Source: an uncultured Clostridia bacterium (GTDB lineage: Bacteria > Bacillota > Clostridia > Oscillospirales > CAG-272). Taken from it: a DNA stretch of 36,785 bases. Under the pieces are notes generated by a model that was not told where the DNA came from, did no database searches, and saw nothing but the letters and a program-made list of their open reading frames with translations. The position numbers and the translations under genes are program-made. Shown in pieces: positions 8,389-15,964 of this stretch. The DNA lies in assembly GCA_947626065.1 (NCBI GenBank), contig CANQQT010000018.1, positions 1 through 36,785 of the forward strand, in the 5' to 3' direction. Position 1 is the first letter of the stretch, and each line of letters opens with the position of its first letter.

Positions 8389-9777
8389 TTAATCCTTCCG
8401 GTCGCTCTCGTCGAAGCGGTCGCCGCACTCCGGGCAGAATTTCGGCGGGTGAGTCGGATCCGCCGGCTCCCATCCGCATTTGTCACAGCGGTAGAGCGGC
8501 GCCGATTCCGGCTTTTTCGCTCCGCATTCCGAGCAGAATTTTCCTTTATTGCGGGCACCGCAGGAGCATTCCCAGCTGTCCTCCGGCTTCTTGGCCCCGC
8601 ATTCCGGGCAGAAATTCCCGGTGACGGTCTTCCCGCAGCTACACCTCCAGCTTCCGTCGGCCGGTTTGGCCTCCGGCTTCCTGGCGCCGCACTCGGGGCA
8701 GAAATTCCCGGTGGCCATAGCGCCACAGGAACATTTCCAGCCCTTCGGGGCCTCGTGTGCCGGGGCGCTCTGCCCCATCGCGAAGAGGTTCTGCGCGTTG
8801 GCGCCTCCTCCCGCGTTCATGGCCATTCCCATTCCGAGAAAGCCCGTCATGGCTCCCGCCTTGTTTTCCGCCGCCGCCCGCATCGCGTCGGACTGTGCGC
8901 CGACCAGCGTGGCCGCCGCCATCGTGGGATCGCGCATGATCGCCGTCTGCTGGGCCTTCTTGATCATCTCGGCGTCTTCGTCGGGGAGCGTCACGGGGTT
9001 CAGCGCCACCGATACGACGCGGAGGCCTCGGATTTCCCCCCATTTGCTTGTGAGCTGGCGGTTCATGGCCTCTTCGATTTCGGCGTTATGGGAGGCGATC
9101 TGATTGGGCCGGATTTCCAGCTCCGACAGCCTTCCGAAGGCGGGGGCGAGGGCGCTGATGAACTCGGTTTTCAGCTGTCCGTCGATCTGCTCCCTTGTGA
9201 ATTCCCGCTCGACGTTTCCGCAGACGTTTGCGTAGAAGAGGAGCGGGTCGGCGATCCGATAGGAATAGAGGCCGGAGCAACGGACCGCGACGTCGATATC
9301 GAGGCCGATTTTGCTGTCGACGACGCGGAAGGGGATCGGATTCGGCGTACCGAATTTGTTATCCATGATCTCCTTGGTGTTGAAATAGTAGACTCTCTGA
9401 TCCTTCCCGGTGTCCCCGCCGTATGTAAAACGCTTTCCGATGAGCTTGAAGGTATCGAGAAGGCTCTTGCCGAGGCTTCCGGTGAAAATGCTCGGCTCAG
9501 TGGAGGAATTGTAGGTAAATTCCCCCGGCTCGGCGCAGACCTCGACGACCTTGCCCTGCTCGACGATGATCATGCACTGTCCGTCGGCGACGGCGATTCC
9601 CGATCCGTTCGAGATGATGTTGTCGCTTCCCTTGGTGTTCGAGGAACGGCTCCCCGTCCTCTTCTGCCCCTTCGTCACAAGGACGTTACGGTCAAGAGAA
9701 TCGCAGTAAAAAAATTCCTTCCACTGGTCGGCCAACGTGCTTCCGAGGGCACCGACGCCCGCTTTGATAAGTCCCAT
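8389..9777 (-). CDS. SPFH-domain protein with four C-terminal zinc ribbons
   Basis: The 462-residue protein begins with an SPFH/band-7-like region of the virion-core/YdjI type. Typical stretches are IIVEQGKVVEVCAEPGEFTY and RVVSVALNPVTLPDEDAEMIKKAQ. An Ala/Gly/Met-rich segment follows. The last ~115 residues are four zinc-ribbon modules (CSCG with CPEC twice, CSCG with CSEC, and CDKCG with CPEC). SPFH proteins form membrane-associated ring or cage scaffolds; the ribbons probably bind partners or metals. It is the first gene of the cluster and is driven by a clear promoter at 9875-9903. The two downstream products share zinc ribbons or membrane anchors, which suggests a common complex. Confidence 0.87.
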   Translation of the reverse strand: MGLIKAGVGALGSTLADQWKEFFYCDSLDRNVLVTKGQKRTGSRSSNTKGSDNIISNGSGIAVADGQCMIIVEQGKVVEVCAEPGEFTYNSSTEPSIFTGSLGKSLLDTFKLIGKRFTYGGDTGKDQRVYYFNTKEIMDNKFGTPNPIPFRVVDSKIGLDIDVAVRCSGLYSYRIADPLLFYANVCGNVEREFTREQIDGQLKTEFISALAPAFGRLSELEIRPNQIASHNAEIEEAMNRQLTSKWGEIRGLRVVSVALNPVTLPDEDAEMIKKAQQTAIMRDPTMAAATLVGAQSDAMRAAAENKAGAMTGFLGMGMAMNAGGGANAQNLFAMGQSAPAHEAPKGWKCSCGAMATGNFCPECGARKPEAKPADGSWRCSCGKTVTGNFCPECGAKKPEDSWECSCGARNKGKFCSECGAKKPESAPLYRCDKCGWEPADPTHPPKFCPECGDRFDESDRKD

Positions 9778-9874
9778 TACAGCTTCCTCCCAAAATAAAA
9801 TTCATTTTCTTTTTCCGCCGACAGGCGGGAAGGCGGCGCCCTCCCGGCGGAGAAGCGCTTTGGCCTTCTCTTCT

Positions 9875-9903
9875 ATTATAGCAGAATCCGCCGGAATTTT
9901 CAA
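9875..9903 (-). promoter_or_regulatory. Promoter of the SPFH / zinc-ribbon / TPM cluster
   Basis: On the minus strand TTGAAA (9898-9903) and TATAAT (9875-9880) are separated by 17 bp, about 95 bases before the SPFH start. It faces the carboxypeptidase promoter at 9986-10014. Confidence 0.7.
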
Positions 9904-9985
9904 TACAAATTTCTCTTTTCAGAGGGAATTTTTCGCTTGCGCAGCGGGGGTTTTTACAAAAACCGACAAGTTTACAAAAAATCTC

Positions 9986-10014
9986 TTGCGTTTTCCGGCG
10001 CAATATGCTATACT
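9986..10014 (+). promoter_or_regulatory. Promoter of the D-Ala-D-Ala carboxypeptidase gene
   Basis: TTGCGT (9986-9991) and TATACT (10009-10014) lie 17 bp apart. A TG at the extended -10 position strengthens the site. Confidence 0.55.
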
Positions 10015-10125
10015 AAAGAAAATTTTGTCGGCGGTGGGGCGACGTTCCCGGGAAATCGTGCCGTCGGCAAAAAGCGGCTCGGCGCGGGCTTGGCCGGTTC
10101 TAAAAAGCATTTTACGGAGGTTTTC

Positions 10126-11136
10126 ATGAAGGTGTTTTCTCCCTCTCTCAAGCGTCTCCTCATCGCGCTCGCCTCACTTGCGCTTCTCTGTCTCCTTCTC
10201 GCCGCCGTTGGGGCGCGTCTCCTTTTCACCGGTCTTCCTCCGGGAATAGACGGGGAAACCGAGGCGGCAAGCGGCCCGATCTCCACCGGGGACGCGGAGG
10301 ATGCGGAGGCGGCCCCTTCCTTCCGTTTCGGCTCGGAAAGCGCCTATTTCAGCCGTCAGGTCTTCGTCTGCCGTGTGCGGCCTGACGTTCCGGGCGGGGA
10401 GCCCTTCCTCTTTGCCAAGGGGACGGATCAGCCGATTATTCCCGCCAGCATTACCAAGCTCCTCACGGCTCTTTACGCCCTCTCGGCGATGCCTCCCGAC
10501 GAAATCATTCACCCGGGGGACGAGCTCACCCTTCTTACCCCCGGCTCCTCCACCGCCTATATCCGCACCTTTCACGCCCTTCGGCTCGATATGCTTGTGG
10601 AGGGAATGCTTCTCCCCTCCGGCAACGACGCGGCCTATGCCGTCGCCGCCGGGGTCAGCCGCTATCTGACCGGCAATCCCTCCCTCGGCGGTGAGGAGGC
10701 GGTTTCCCTCTTCATGAAAAACGCCATGGATTATGCAAGAAGCCTCGGCTGTACCGGCACCTCCTTCACCGCCCCCGACGGCTTTACCGAAACCGGCAAC
10801 ACGACCACCGCCTCCGATCTTGTAATCCTCTCCAAGGAGGCGCTGAAAAATCCGCTGATCATGCAATACGCCGGGACAGTGAGCGACACGGTCACCTACG
10901 CGAGCGGGCACATCATGACTTGGAATAACTCCAACGCCCTGATCCGCCCCTCCTCCCTCTACTACGATCCCTGCGTCACCGGGCTGAAAACCGGCTCCCT
11001 CACCGACTCCTATTCGATTCTCGTCTCAGCGGAGATTTCGGGGGAAACCTACCTGATCGGGGCCTTTGATTCCGAAACCTCGGAGGGGCGGTATTTCGAC
11101 GTGAAGCGGATTCTTTCGATTCTGAAAAACGCCTGA
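10126..11136 (+). CDS. D-alanyl-D-alanine carboxypeptidase (DacF/PBP5-like)
   Basis: The 336-residue protein belongs to the low-molecular-mass penicillin-binding proteins (peptidase S11). It has an N-terminal membrane segment (LLIALASLALLCLLLAAVGA, about residues 11-30). The three active-site motifs are in order: S108-I-T-K111, S165-G-N167 and K288-T-G290. The enzyme removes the terminal D-Ala from peptidoglycan pentapeptides outside the membrane and so limits cross-linking. The C-terminal beta domain of PBP5 is missing, as in the shorter clostridial forms. The start is the ATG with ACGGAGG five bases upstream; the open frame extends further left but without a site. It is monocistronic, with a promoter at 9986 and a hairpin terminator. 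Confidence 0.9.
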   Translation: MKVFSPSLKRLLIALASLALLCLLLAAVGARLLFTGLPPGIDGETEAASGPISTGDAEDAEAAPSFRFGSESAYFSRQVFVCRVRPDVPGGEPFLFAKGTDQPIIPASITKLLTALYALSAMPPDEIIHPGDELTLLTPGSSTAYIRTFHALRLDMLVEGMLLPSGNDAAYAVAAGVSRYLTGNPSLGGEEAVSLFMKNAMDYARSLGCTGTSFTAPDGFTETGNTTTASDLVILSKEALKNPLIMQYAGTVSDTVTYASGHIMTWNNSNALIRPSSLYYDPCVTGLKTGSLTDSYSILVSAEISGETYLIGAFDSETSEGRYFDVKRILSILKNA

Positions 11137-11191
11137 CGCGGAAAAAGCGGTTCTGAAACGGCCCGCCGCTACGCGTCAAAAGCAAAACAAA

Positions 11192-11250
11192 CCCCGCCGG
11201 ACGGGGGCTTTCTTGCGGGAAGCCCGACCTGTCGGCGGGGGATTTTTCTT
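11192..11250 (+). terminator. Terminator of the carboxypeptidase gene
   Basis: CCCCGCCG (11192-11199) pairs with CGGCGGGG (11233-11240), enclosing an inner GGGCTT/AAGCCC stem. The hairpin is followed by GATTTTTCTTT. The remaining bases up to 11405 are G-rich, TTCGCGGGGATTTT-like words with no gene. Confidence 0.75.
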
Positions 11251-11405
11251 TGTTCGCGAGATTGTTCGCGGGGATTTTTGGCGCCCGGCGGCGGGAAATT
11301 TTTCTCACTGCGGGGATTTTGGCGTCGGCGGGGACTTTGGAGCGGTTATCGCGGGGGCACGGCAAAAATTCGTGCGCGGTTATGGAAACGGCCCGGCGGC
11401 GGGAG

Positions 11406-11492
11406 TTACCCTCTCACAATCTCCTCCCGGAGTGCGGCGACGGCGACGCGGACGACGTTTTCGGTATCGGTGGAGGCTTCGCCTCCGTAGTT
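11406..11492 (-). pseudogene. Duplicated 3' end of the uridine phosphorylase gene (87-bp remnant)
   Basis: These 87 bases match 12801-12887, the last 28 codons and stop of the uridine phosphorylase gene, at 84 of 87 positions. The encoded end reads NYGGEASTDTENVVRV and stops at the equivalent codon. Homology ends abruptly on both sides, exactly at the stop codon on one side. No start codon or upstream part of the gene is present. The two copies bracket an A+T-rich islet with a single gene. The copy could be the original gene end left after a DNA insertion, or the remnant of a lost paralogue. Confidence 0.85.
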
Positions 11493-11523
11493 TACTTCCG
11501 ATGCTTCCAGTACAGTCTGCGTC

Positions 11524-12638
11524 TCAAAACCGTCGCACCTCTTTCGACACCCGGTCCTCGGGCAGAAAGCCTTGAAGCCTTTTCAATTCCGTCGGCATAT
11601 CGTCGAGGCGACTTACACGTTTTCGGAAATCGTACAAGCTCTCTTCTTCACTTATGCCGACGTCGATCCTTCGAGAGTCGACGATCGGAAATTCTCGGAT
11701 TTCAGATACGTGCAGGACATCTGCCAACGGGTAATACGCCTGTCCATCCCGCCAAACGCAGAGCCACGCCGAACAGGGTGATATCAGATAATCGCCTCCA
11801 TGCAAAAAATAGCACCGGTCAACATAGAAATTTTCAATTTTGTACCCCCCAATGTGCTTCATATATGTAAAATACCAATCGAAATTGAAACGAACCTCAT
11901 AGTCCCGAAATGGTTCGGTCCACGAATAATCCCGCACACTTTCGAAAATACGGCAAAAATCAATATTATCATTAATGTATGTAACTCCGAAGGTCCAATC
12001 GACCCCTCGTGTTTTGCTGTACCACATATCCAGCGACATTGCAGAAAGATTCTCATCTTCGACGATTTTCTCGACCTGCCGCATCGCCTCGCTCACCTTC
12101 ACACCCGGCATAAGCAGCATGGTATCGTCCGCATCGATGTTCCAGAAGCGATTGGCCCCAATCCTCCGCGCATGATAAAAGGTCGTCATATGCGCATATG
12201 CCGCATTTCTCCATCTCTTCGACGTGTATAAGAATTTTGCCCGGCGCCGTAAGTGCCATTTCATACTGGCGATAAACGGGATATCACCATGCTCAAAAAC
12301 ACACTTTTGCAGAATCTCCCTTTCTAATTTTCGATCATCACAGAGAAAGTAGAATTTATACCCCCCCCGGCCGATTGCAGGGCATCCAGCCAGCCCTGAA
12401 TACAGGGAATCGTGTATGGCGCACGGCGATTGACCTTCAAGTAGACCACGCATGGATTCAAATTCTTTCCATCACGCCGAACGCGCTCTCGCTTTCCTTT
12501 TTCGTAGGTAGCAACGGTCCGGTCAAAAAGTCGGAACTTCAGGACCACCCGCTCGGCTTCGACCGTTCGAACCCGAATCACACCGCTTCCAAAAAACTTC
12601 AACAATCCTTTGTTAAATAATTTAAGAACACCTCTCAT
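11524..12638 (-). CDS. Glycosyltransferase-like protein, split by a frameshift in a G8 tract
   Basis: Two overlapping minus-strand frames make one gene of about 371 residues. The first frame starts at MRGVLKLFNKG (12638) and runs through VVYLKVNRRAPYTIPCIQGW to the G tract. The second continues as YKFYFLCDDRKLEREI to the stop at 11524. The tract, 12361-12368, has eight G on the coding strand; nine (or six) would restore the frame. FWNIDADDTMLL supplies a DxDD motif typical of GT-A nucleotide-sugar transferases, and many Trp/Tyr residues follow (LDMWYSKTRG, FNFDWYFTY). No signal peptide or helix is evident. The gene is far richer in A+T than its neighbours (18 G+C among the 60 bases at 11821-11880), a sign of transfer. 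As written the product is truncated: either phase-off, a pseudogene or a base-call error. The glycosyltransferase role is a motif-based inference. Confidence 0.65.
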
Positions 12639-12740
12639 TATTACGAATAATCCTTTCCGCTGCGTGGAAGGCACAAAAGAACACAAAAAAATTCCGTGCC
12701 GTTACGCAGCATTCAAAATTTAATGATAAATCTTTATCTC

Positions 12741-12769
12741 AGTTACAAATATCCGTCGGATCTGTAACT
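12741..12769. repeat. Inverted repeat upstream of the glycosyltransferase-like gene
   Basis: AGTTACA...ATCCG pairs with CGGAT.TGTAACT around a single T, a near-palindrome of 29 bases in A+T-rich sequence. It is 103 bases before the putative start at 12638 and 32 bases after the uridine phosphorylase stop. No T tract follows on either strand, so an operator or recombination site is as likely as a terminator. Confidence 0.7.
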
Positions 12770-12800
12770 ATCATACCGCGGATCCTGTCCACGGTCGAAA

Positions 12801-13553
12801 TTACCCTCTCGCAATCTCCTCCCGGAGAGCGGCGACGGCGACGCGGACGGCGTTTTCGGTATCGGTGGAGGCTTCGCCTCCGTAGTTCTCCTCACTCTGA
12901 TTCCAGACGGCGTGCAGCACCGCTCCGGCCCGGCAGCCCCTCACGGCGGCGACGGTGAAAACGGCGGCGGCCTCCATCTCGCTCGCCAGCACGCCGAGGC
13001 GCTTCCACGCCTCCCACTTTTCCTTCAGCTCCTCCCCGACCGGCATCGTTTCGGGATCGTGCTGTCCGTAGAAGGAATCCTTACTGTGGACGACTCCGAT
13101 ATGATAGGGGATCCCTTCCCTTTCGGCGGCGTCGGCGAGGGCGCGTACCAGCGAAAAATCGGCGACCGCCGGGTATCCGGGCGGCGCGTATTCCCCCGTC
13201 GTTCCCTCGGCGCGGACGGCGGCTGTGGCGATGACGAGATCGCCTCCCCTCACCTCCTTCTGCATTCCCCCACAGGTTCCGACGCGCATGAAGACCTTTG
13301 CGCCGAGCTCGGCCAGCTCCTCGACGGCGATGGCGGCGGAGGGGCCTCCGATTCCGGTGGAGGTCACCGAGACCTTGACTCCGTCCAGCAGGCCTGTGTA
13401 GGTGGTGAACTCCCGATTGGCCGCCACCTTCCGTGGCGAGGTGAGGTAAGCGGCGATTTTTTCGCACCGTCCGGGATCTCCCGGCAGCAGGACGCAGCGT
13501 CCGACCTCTCCGGGAGCGCAGGCGATATGGTAGCTTTTTCCGTTTACAAGCAC
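12801..13553 (-). CDS. udp: Uridine phosphorylase (nucleoside phosphorylase I family)
   Basis: The 250-residue protein has the length of Udp (about 253) and its landmarks. LLPGDPGRCEKIAAYL is the phosphate-binding N-terminal motif. MRVGTCGGMQKEVRGGDLVIAT, PAVADFSLVRAL and HSKDSFYGQH follow, and ASEMEAAAVFTVAAVRG supplies the ribose-binding Met-Glu pair. The enzyme cleaves uridine (possibly also other nucleosides) with phosphate to the base and ribose 1-phosphate in the cytosol. DeoB, encoded just upstream, would convert the sugar phosphate onward. The last 87 bases are duplicated at 11406-11492 beyond the A+T-rich islet. Distinguishing Udp from the purine enzyme DeoD rests on overall pattern, so the pyrimidine specificity is likely rather than certain. 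Confidence 0.85.
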   Translation of the reverse strand: MLVNGKSYHIACAPGEVGRCVLLPGDPGRCEKIAAYLTSPRKVAANREFTTYTGLLDGVKVSVTSTGIGGPSAAIAVEELAELGAKVFMRVGTCGGMQKEVRGGDLVIATAAVRAEGTTGEYAPPGYPAVADFSLVRALADAAEREGIPYHIGVVHSKDSFYGQHDPETMPVGEELKEKWEAWKRLGVLASEMEAAAVFTVAAVRGCRAGAVLHAVWNQSEENYGGEASTDTENAVRVAVAALREEIARG

Positions 13554-13713
13554 GTTTTTCTCCTTTCTTCCGCCCGTCGGCGGGGGCGGCGTTCGGTTTT
13601 TACGGGGCGTCAGGACGGCGAGGTTTTACGTGGCCGCAGAAGGGCGCTTTTTTGCGAACAGTCGGGAAACGGCGGTCTTCGCGCCTGTTGGCTTTTCGGC
13701 GGCCTTCCGCGTT

Positions 13714-14895
13714 TTATTCTTCGTCGCCGACACGGAGCGCGGAGGCAAAATCCTCCCCGGGCAGCTCCTCCCCTCGCCCGAAGAGGGTCGCGACGGTCTT
13801 CCCGATATCGGCGAAGGTACCGCGAGTTCCGAGGGGGCCGGGGACAAGTCCCTTCCGATAGGCGAGAATCGGGACGTATTCGCGGGAATGGTCGGTGCTT
13901 TCCGTCGCCGGGTCGCATCCGTGGTCGGCGGTTACGAGGAGCAGATCCTCCTCCCTCATCCGGCACAGGAAGCCCCCCAGCCATTGGTCAAATTCCGAAA
14001 TCGCCCTTGCGTATCCGTCTCTGTCGTTCCTGTGGCCGTACTGCGAATCGAAATCGACGAGATTGACGAAGCAGAGGCCGGTAAAATCCTTCTCCGCCGC
14101 CTCGTCGGTCTTTTTCATTCCGTCGGCGTTGCTCTTCGTCGGATTCCTTTCGGCAAGGCCCCGTCCGGCGAAAATATCGTAGATTTTCCCGACCGACAGC
14201 ACGTCAAGCCCCGCCTCCGCAAGGACGTCGAGAAGGGTTTTCCCCGGCGGCTCAAGGGCGTAATCGTGCCGGTCGGCGGTACGGATATAGTTCGGATACT
14301 CCCCGACGAAGGGCCGGGCGATGACTCTTCCGACGGCGTTTTCCCCGGTGAGCAGCTCCCTCGCCTTCGCGCAGTAGGCATAGAGCTTCTTCAGCGGAAT
14401 CACGTCGTTATGCGCGGCGGCCTGAAAGACGCTGTCCGCCGAGGTATAGACGATCATTTTCCCGGTTCTCCTCTGCTCCTCCCCGTAGTCCCGGATGACC
14501 TCCGTCCCGGAATAGGGGCGATTGCAAAGGGTTCCGATTCCGGTTTCCCTTTCAATGGCGGCAAGAAGCTCCTCCGGGAAGCCTTCGGGATAGGTCGGCA
14601 TCGGTCGGGGGGAAATCACCCCCGCCATCTCCCAGTGCCCGGTGACGGTATCCTTCCCCGCCGAACGCTCGGCGGCCTTTCCGTAGATCCCGATGGGGTG
14701 GGGACAGGGCTTCCCGCCCTCGGCACCCGGGATATTGAAGAGCCCGAGGCGGGTGAGGTTCGGCGCATAAAATTCCCGCGAGGCGGCGACACTGCGGAGG
14801 GTATGGCTCCCTTCGTCCCCGAAATCGGCGGCGTCGGGGGCTTCTCCCACGCCGAAGCTGTCGAGCACGATGAGAAACACGCGCTTGATTTTCAT
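13714..14895 (-). CDS. deoB: Phosphopentomutase
   Basis: The 393-residue protein matches DeoB of the alkaline-phosphatase superfamily over its whole length. It has RVFLIVLDSFGVGEAPDA with metal ligand D12, the active-site stretch GKDTVTGHWEM with the phosphorylated Thr at about residue 85, and TADHGCDPATESTDHSREYVP with further metal ligands. It interconverts ribose 1-phosphate and ribose 5-phosphate (also the deoxy forms) using Mn2+. That links the phosphorylase encoded 160 bases downstream to the pentose phosphate pathway. The start has GAAAGGAAGGA upstream. It lies 60 bases after the flavin-reductase-like gene and is probably cotranscribed with it. Confidence 0.95.
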   Translation of the reverse strand: MKIKRVFLIVLDSFGVGEAPDAADFGDEGSHTLRSVAASREFYAPNLTRLGLFNIPGAEGGKPCPHPIGIYGKAAERSAGKDTVTGHWEMAGVISPRPMPTYPEGFPEELLAAIERETGIGTLCNRPYSGTEVIRDYGEEQRRTGKMIVYTSADSVFQAAAHNDVIPLKKLYAYCAKARELLTGENAVGRVIARPFVGEYPNYIRTADRHDYALEPPGKTLLDVLAEAGLDVLSVGKIYDIFAGRGLAERNPTKSNADGMKKTDEAAEKDFTGLCFVNLVDFDSQYGHRNDRDGYARAISEFDQWLGGFLCRMREEDLLLVTADHGCDPATESTDHSREYVPILAYRKGLVPGPLGTRGTFADIGKTVATLFGRGEELPGEDFASALRVGDEE

Positions 14896-14955
14896 TTCGG
14901 ATCCTTCCTTTCTGCAGATTCGGAGGCTTTGACCCCTCTCTTCGCGAAGGTTCCC

Positions 14956-15480
14956 TCACCGCGTGAGGATTTTTTCAATCGAGCAGATGAAGACGTAATG
15001 GAAGTCCTTCGCCGGATAATTCCTTTCGACCGTTTCGGGGGCGAGGAAATTTTCCTCCCGGAACTGTCCGCGATAGAGCTTCTTCCCGGTAACCACCAGC
15101 TTCGCCTCGTCGAACCAGACGGCCCCGTCCTTCGCGACGGGATGAAGCCCGGCCTCCGCAATCTTGTCGCAGTCCCGCCCGCTCTTTCTTCCGCAGAGGG
15201 TCAGCGCGTCCCGGTGTCCCTCCTCAAGGAAGGAGAGGGTGACGACCTCGGCCTCGTCGACGAAGCGGAGGGTATAGCGCTGGGGGCGGATATAGAACTG
15301 GCAGACCGGGCGGCCCCAGAGTACCCCGAAGCCTCCCCAGGAGGCGGTCATGGTGTTCACTCTCCCGCTTTTGTCCCTCGCGGTAATCAGCATCCAGTCG
15401 TCGGCAATTTTGGTAAAGAGGTTTTCTTTTAGGTCGGCGGGGGCAATTTCCCTCCACCGTTTTTCGATTTCTTCGGCCAT
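14956..15480 (-). CDS. Flavin reductase-like (FMN-binding split barrel) protein
   Basis: The 174-residue protein reads WMLITARDKSGRVNTMTASW near residue 30, followed by GVLWGRPVCQFYIRPQRYTLRFVDE. This pattern is typical of the flavin reductase-like split-barrel family, which binds FMN and reduces a flavin or small substrate with NAD(P)H. The ATG at 15480 was chosen because it begins the conserved part (MAEEIEKRW) and has GGAGAAAGG a few bases upstream. The open frame continues 24 codons further without similarity. It is the first gene before deoB and udp. Its link to nucleoside salvage is not obvious and may be only positional. Confidence 0.75.
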   Translation of the reverse strand: MAEEIEKRWREIAPADLKENLFTKIADDWMLITARDKSGRVNTMTASWGGFGVLWGRPVCQFYIRPQRYTLRFVDEAEVVTLSFLEEGHRDALTLCGRKSGRDCDKIAEAGLHPVAKDGAVWFDEAKLVVTGKKLYRGQFREENFLAPETVERNYPAKDFHYVFICSIEKILTR

Positions 15481-15600
15481 GGCGTGCCTTTCTCCGACCG
15501 GTATTTCCCGCGTCCCCCGTCGGCAGGGGCGCGGCGGGGCCCTCCCGTGCAAGCGAGAGGTTCGGCGCGTTTTTCGCCTCGTGGCGGTTTTCGTTGTGCG

Positions 15601-15690
15601 GCGCTTTCATCGTTAGCGTTTTCATCGTCGGCGCTTTCGTCGTCGGTGCTTTCGTCATTGACGCTTTCGTCGTCGGCGGTTTTCGTTGCG
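15601..15690. repeat. 15-bp minisatellite in the leader of the deoB-udp cluster
   Basis: Six imperfect 15-bp units of the type GCGCTTTCGTCGTCG run from 15601 to 15690. They lie between the minus-strand promoter at 15705-15734 and the flavin-reductase-like start at 15480. Both strands stay open in one frame through the array because the period is a multiple of three. There is no ribosome binding site, so I do not call a gene. The rest of 15481-15964 holds the two divergent promoters. Confidence 0.8.
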
Positions 15691-15704
15691 CGCTCCCCTC
15701 TTTC

Positions 15705-15734
15705 ATTTTAACACAGCGGCGGGGAATTTGTCAA
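15705..15734 (-). promoter_or_regulatory. Promoter of the flavin-reductase-like / deoB / udp cluster
   Basis: On the minus strand TTGACA (15729-15734) and TAAAAT (15705-15710) are 18 bp apart. The leader of over 200 bases would contain the 15-bp repeat array. Confidence 0.6.
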
Positions 15735-15827
15735 GGGTCGACGGGCGGCAAAATGCAACCGTTCGATTTAAATTTCCTTTGAGAATTTGCCGGGGACGGC
15801 ATCGGCGAAAATTTCTTCAAAAAATCA

Positions 15828-15856
15828 TTTACAAACGCCGAAAAAAATGGTATAAT
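15828..15856 (+). promoter_or_regulatory. Promoter of the DUF2232-gdpP-rplI-dnaB genes
   Basis: TTTACA (15828-15833) and a perfect TATAAT (15851-15856) are separated by 17 bp, about 108 bases before the ATG at 15965. The leader contains GAAAGGA just before the start. Confidence 0.75.
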
Positions 15857-15964
15857 GATAAAATAGAGAGGTTTCGGATAGAAAACCGAGGAAAAATCCC
15901 CCCCAAACCCCTCCTCCGGCTATCCGGAAGCCGATTTGACTCCCGTTCTGAAAGGAAGAACCCT

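Noticed and set aside
8257-9798. A 513-codon plus-strand open frame opposite the SPFH gene
   Set aside because: It is antisense to a gene with a clear SPFH and zinc-ribbon pattern and has no recognisable protein features.
13630-15432. A 600-codon plus-strand open frame opposite deoB and the flavin-reductase-like gene
   Set aside because: It is antisense to two well-identified genes, has no ribosome binding site or domain, and follows from the high G+C third positions.
15594-15782. A small hydrophobic plus-strand protein of repeated VGAFVV units
   Set aside because: It is the translation of the 15-bp minisatellite in a leader region on the opposite strand and has no ribosome binding site.
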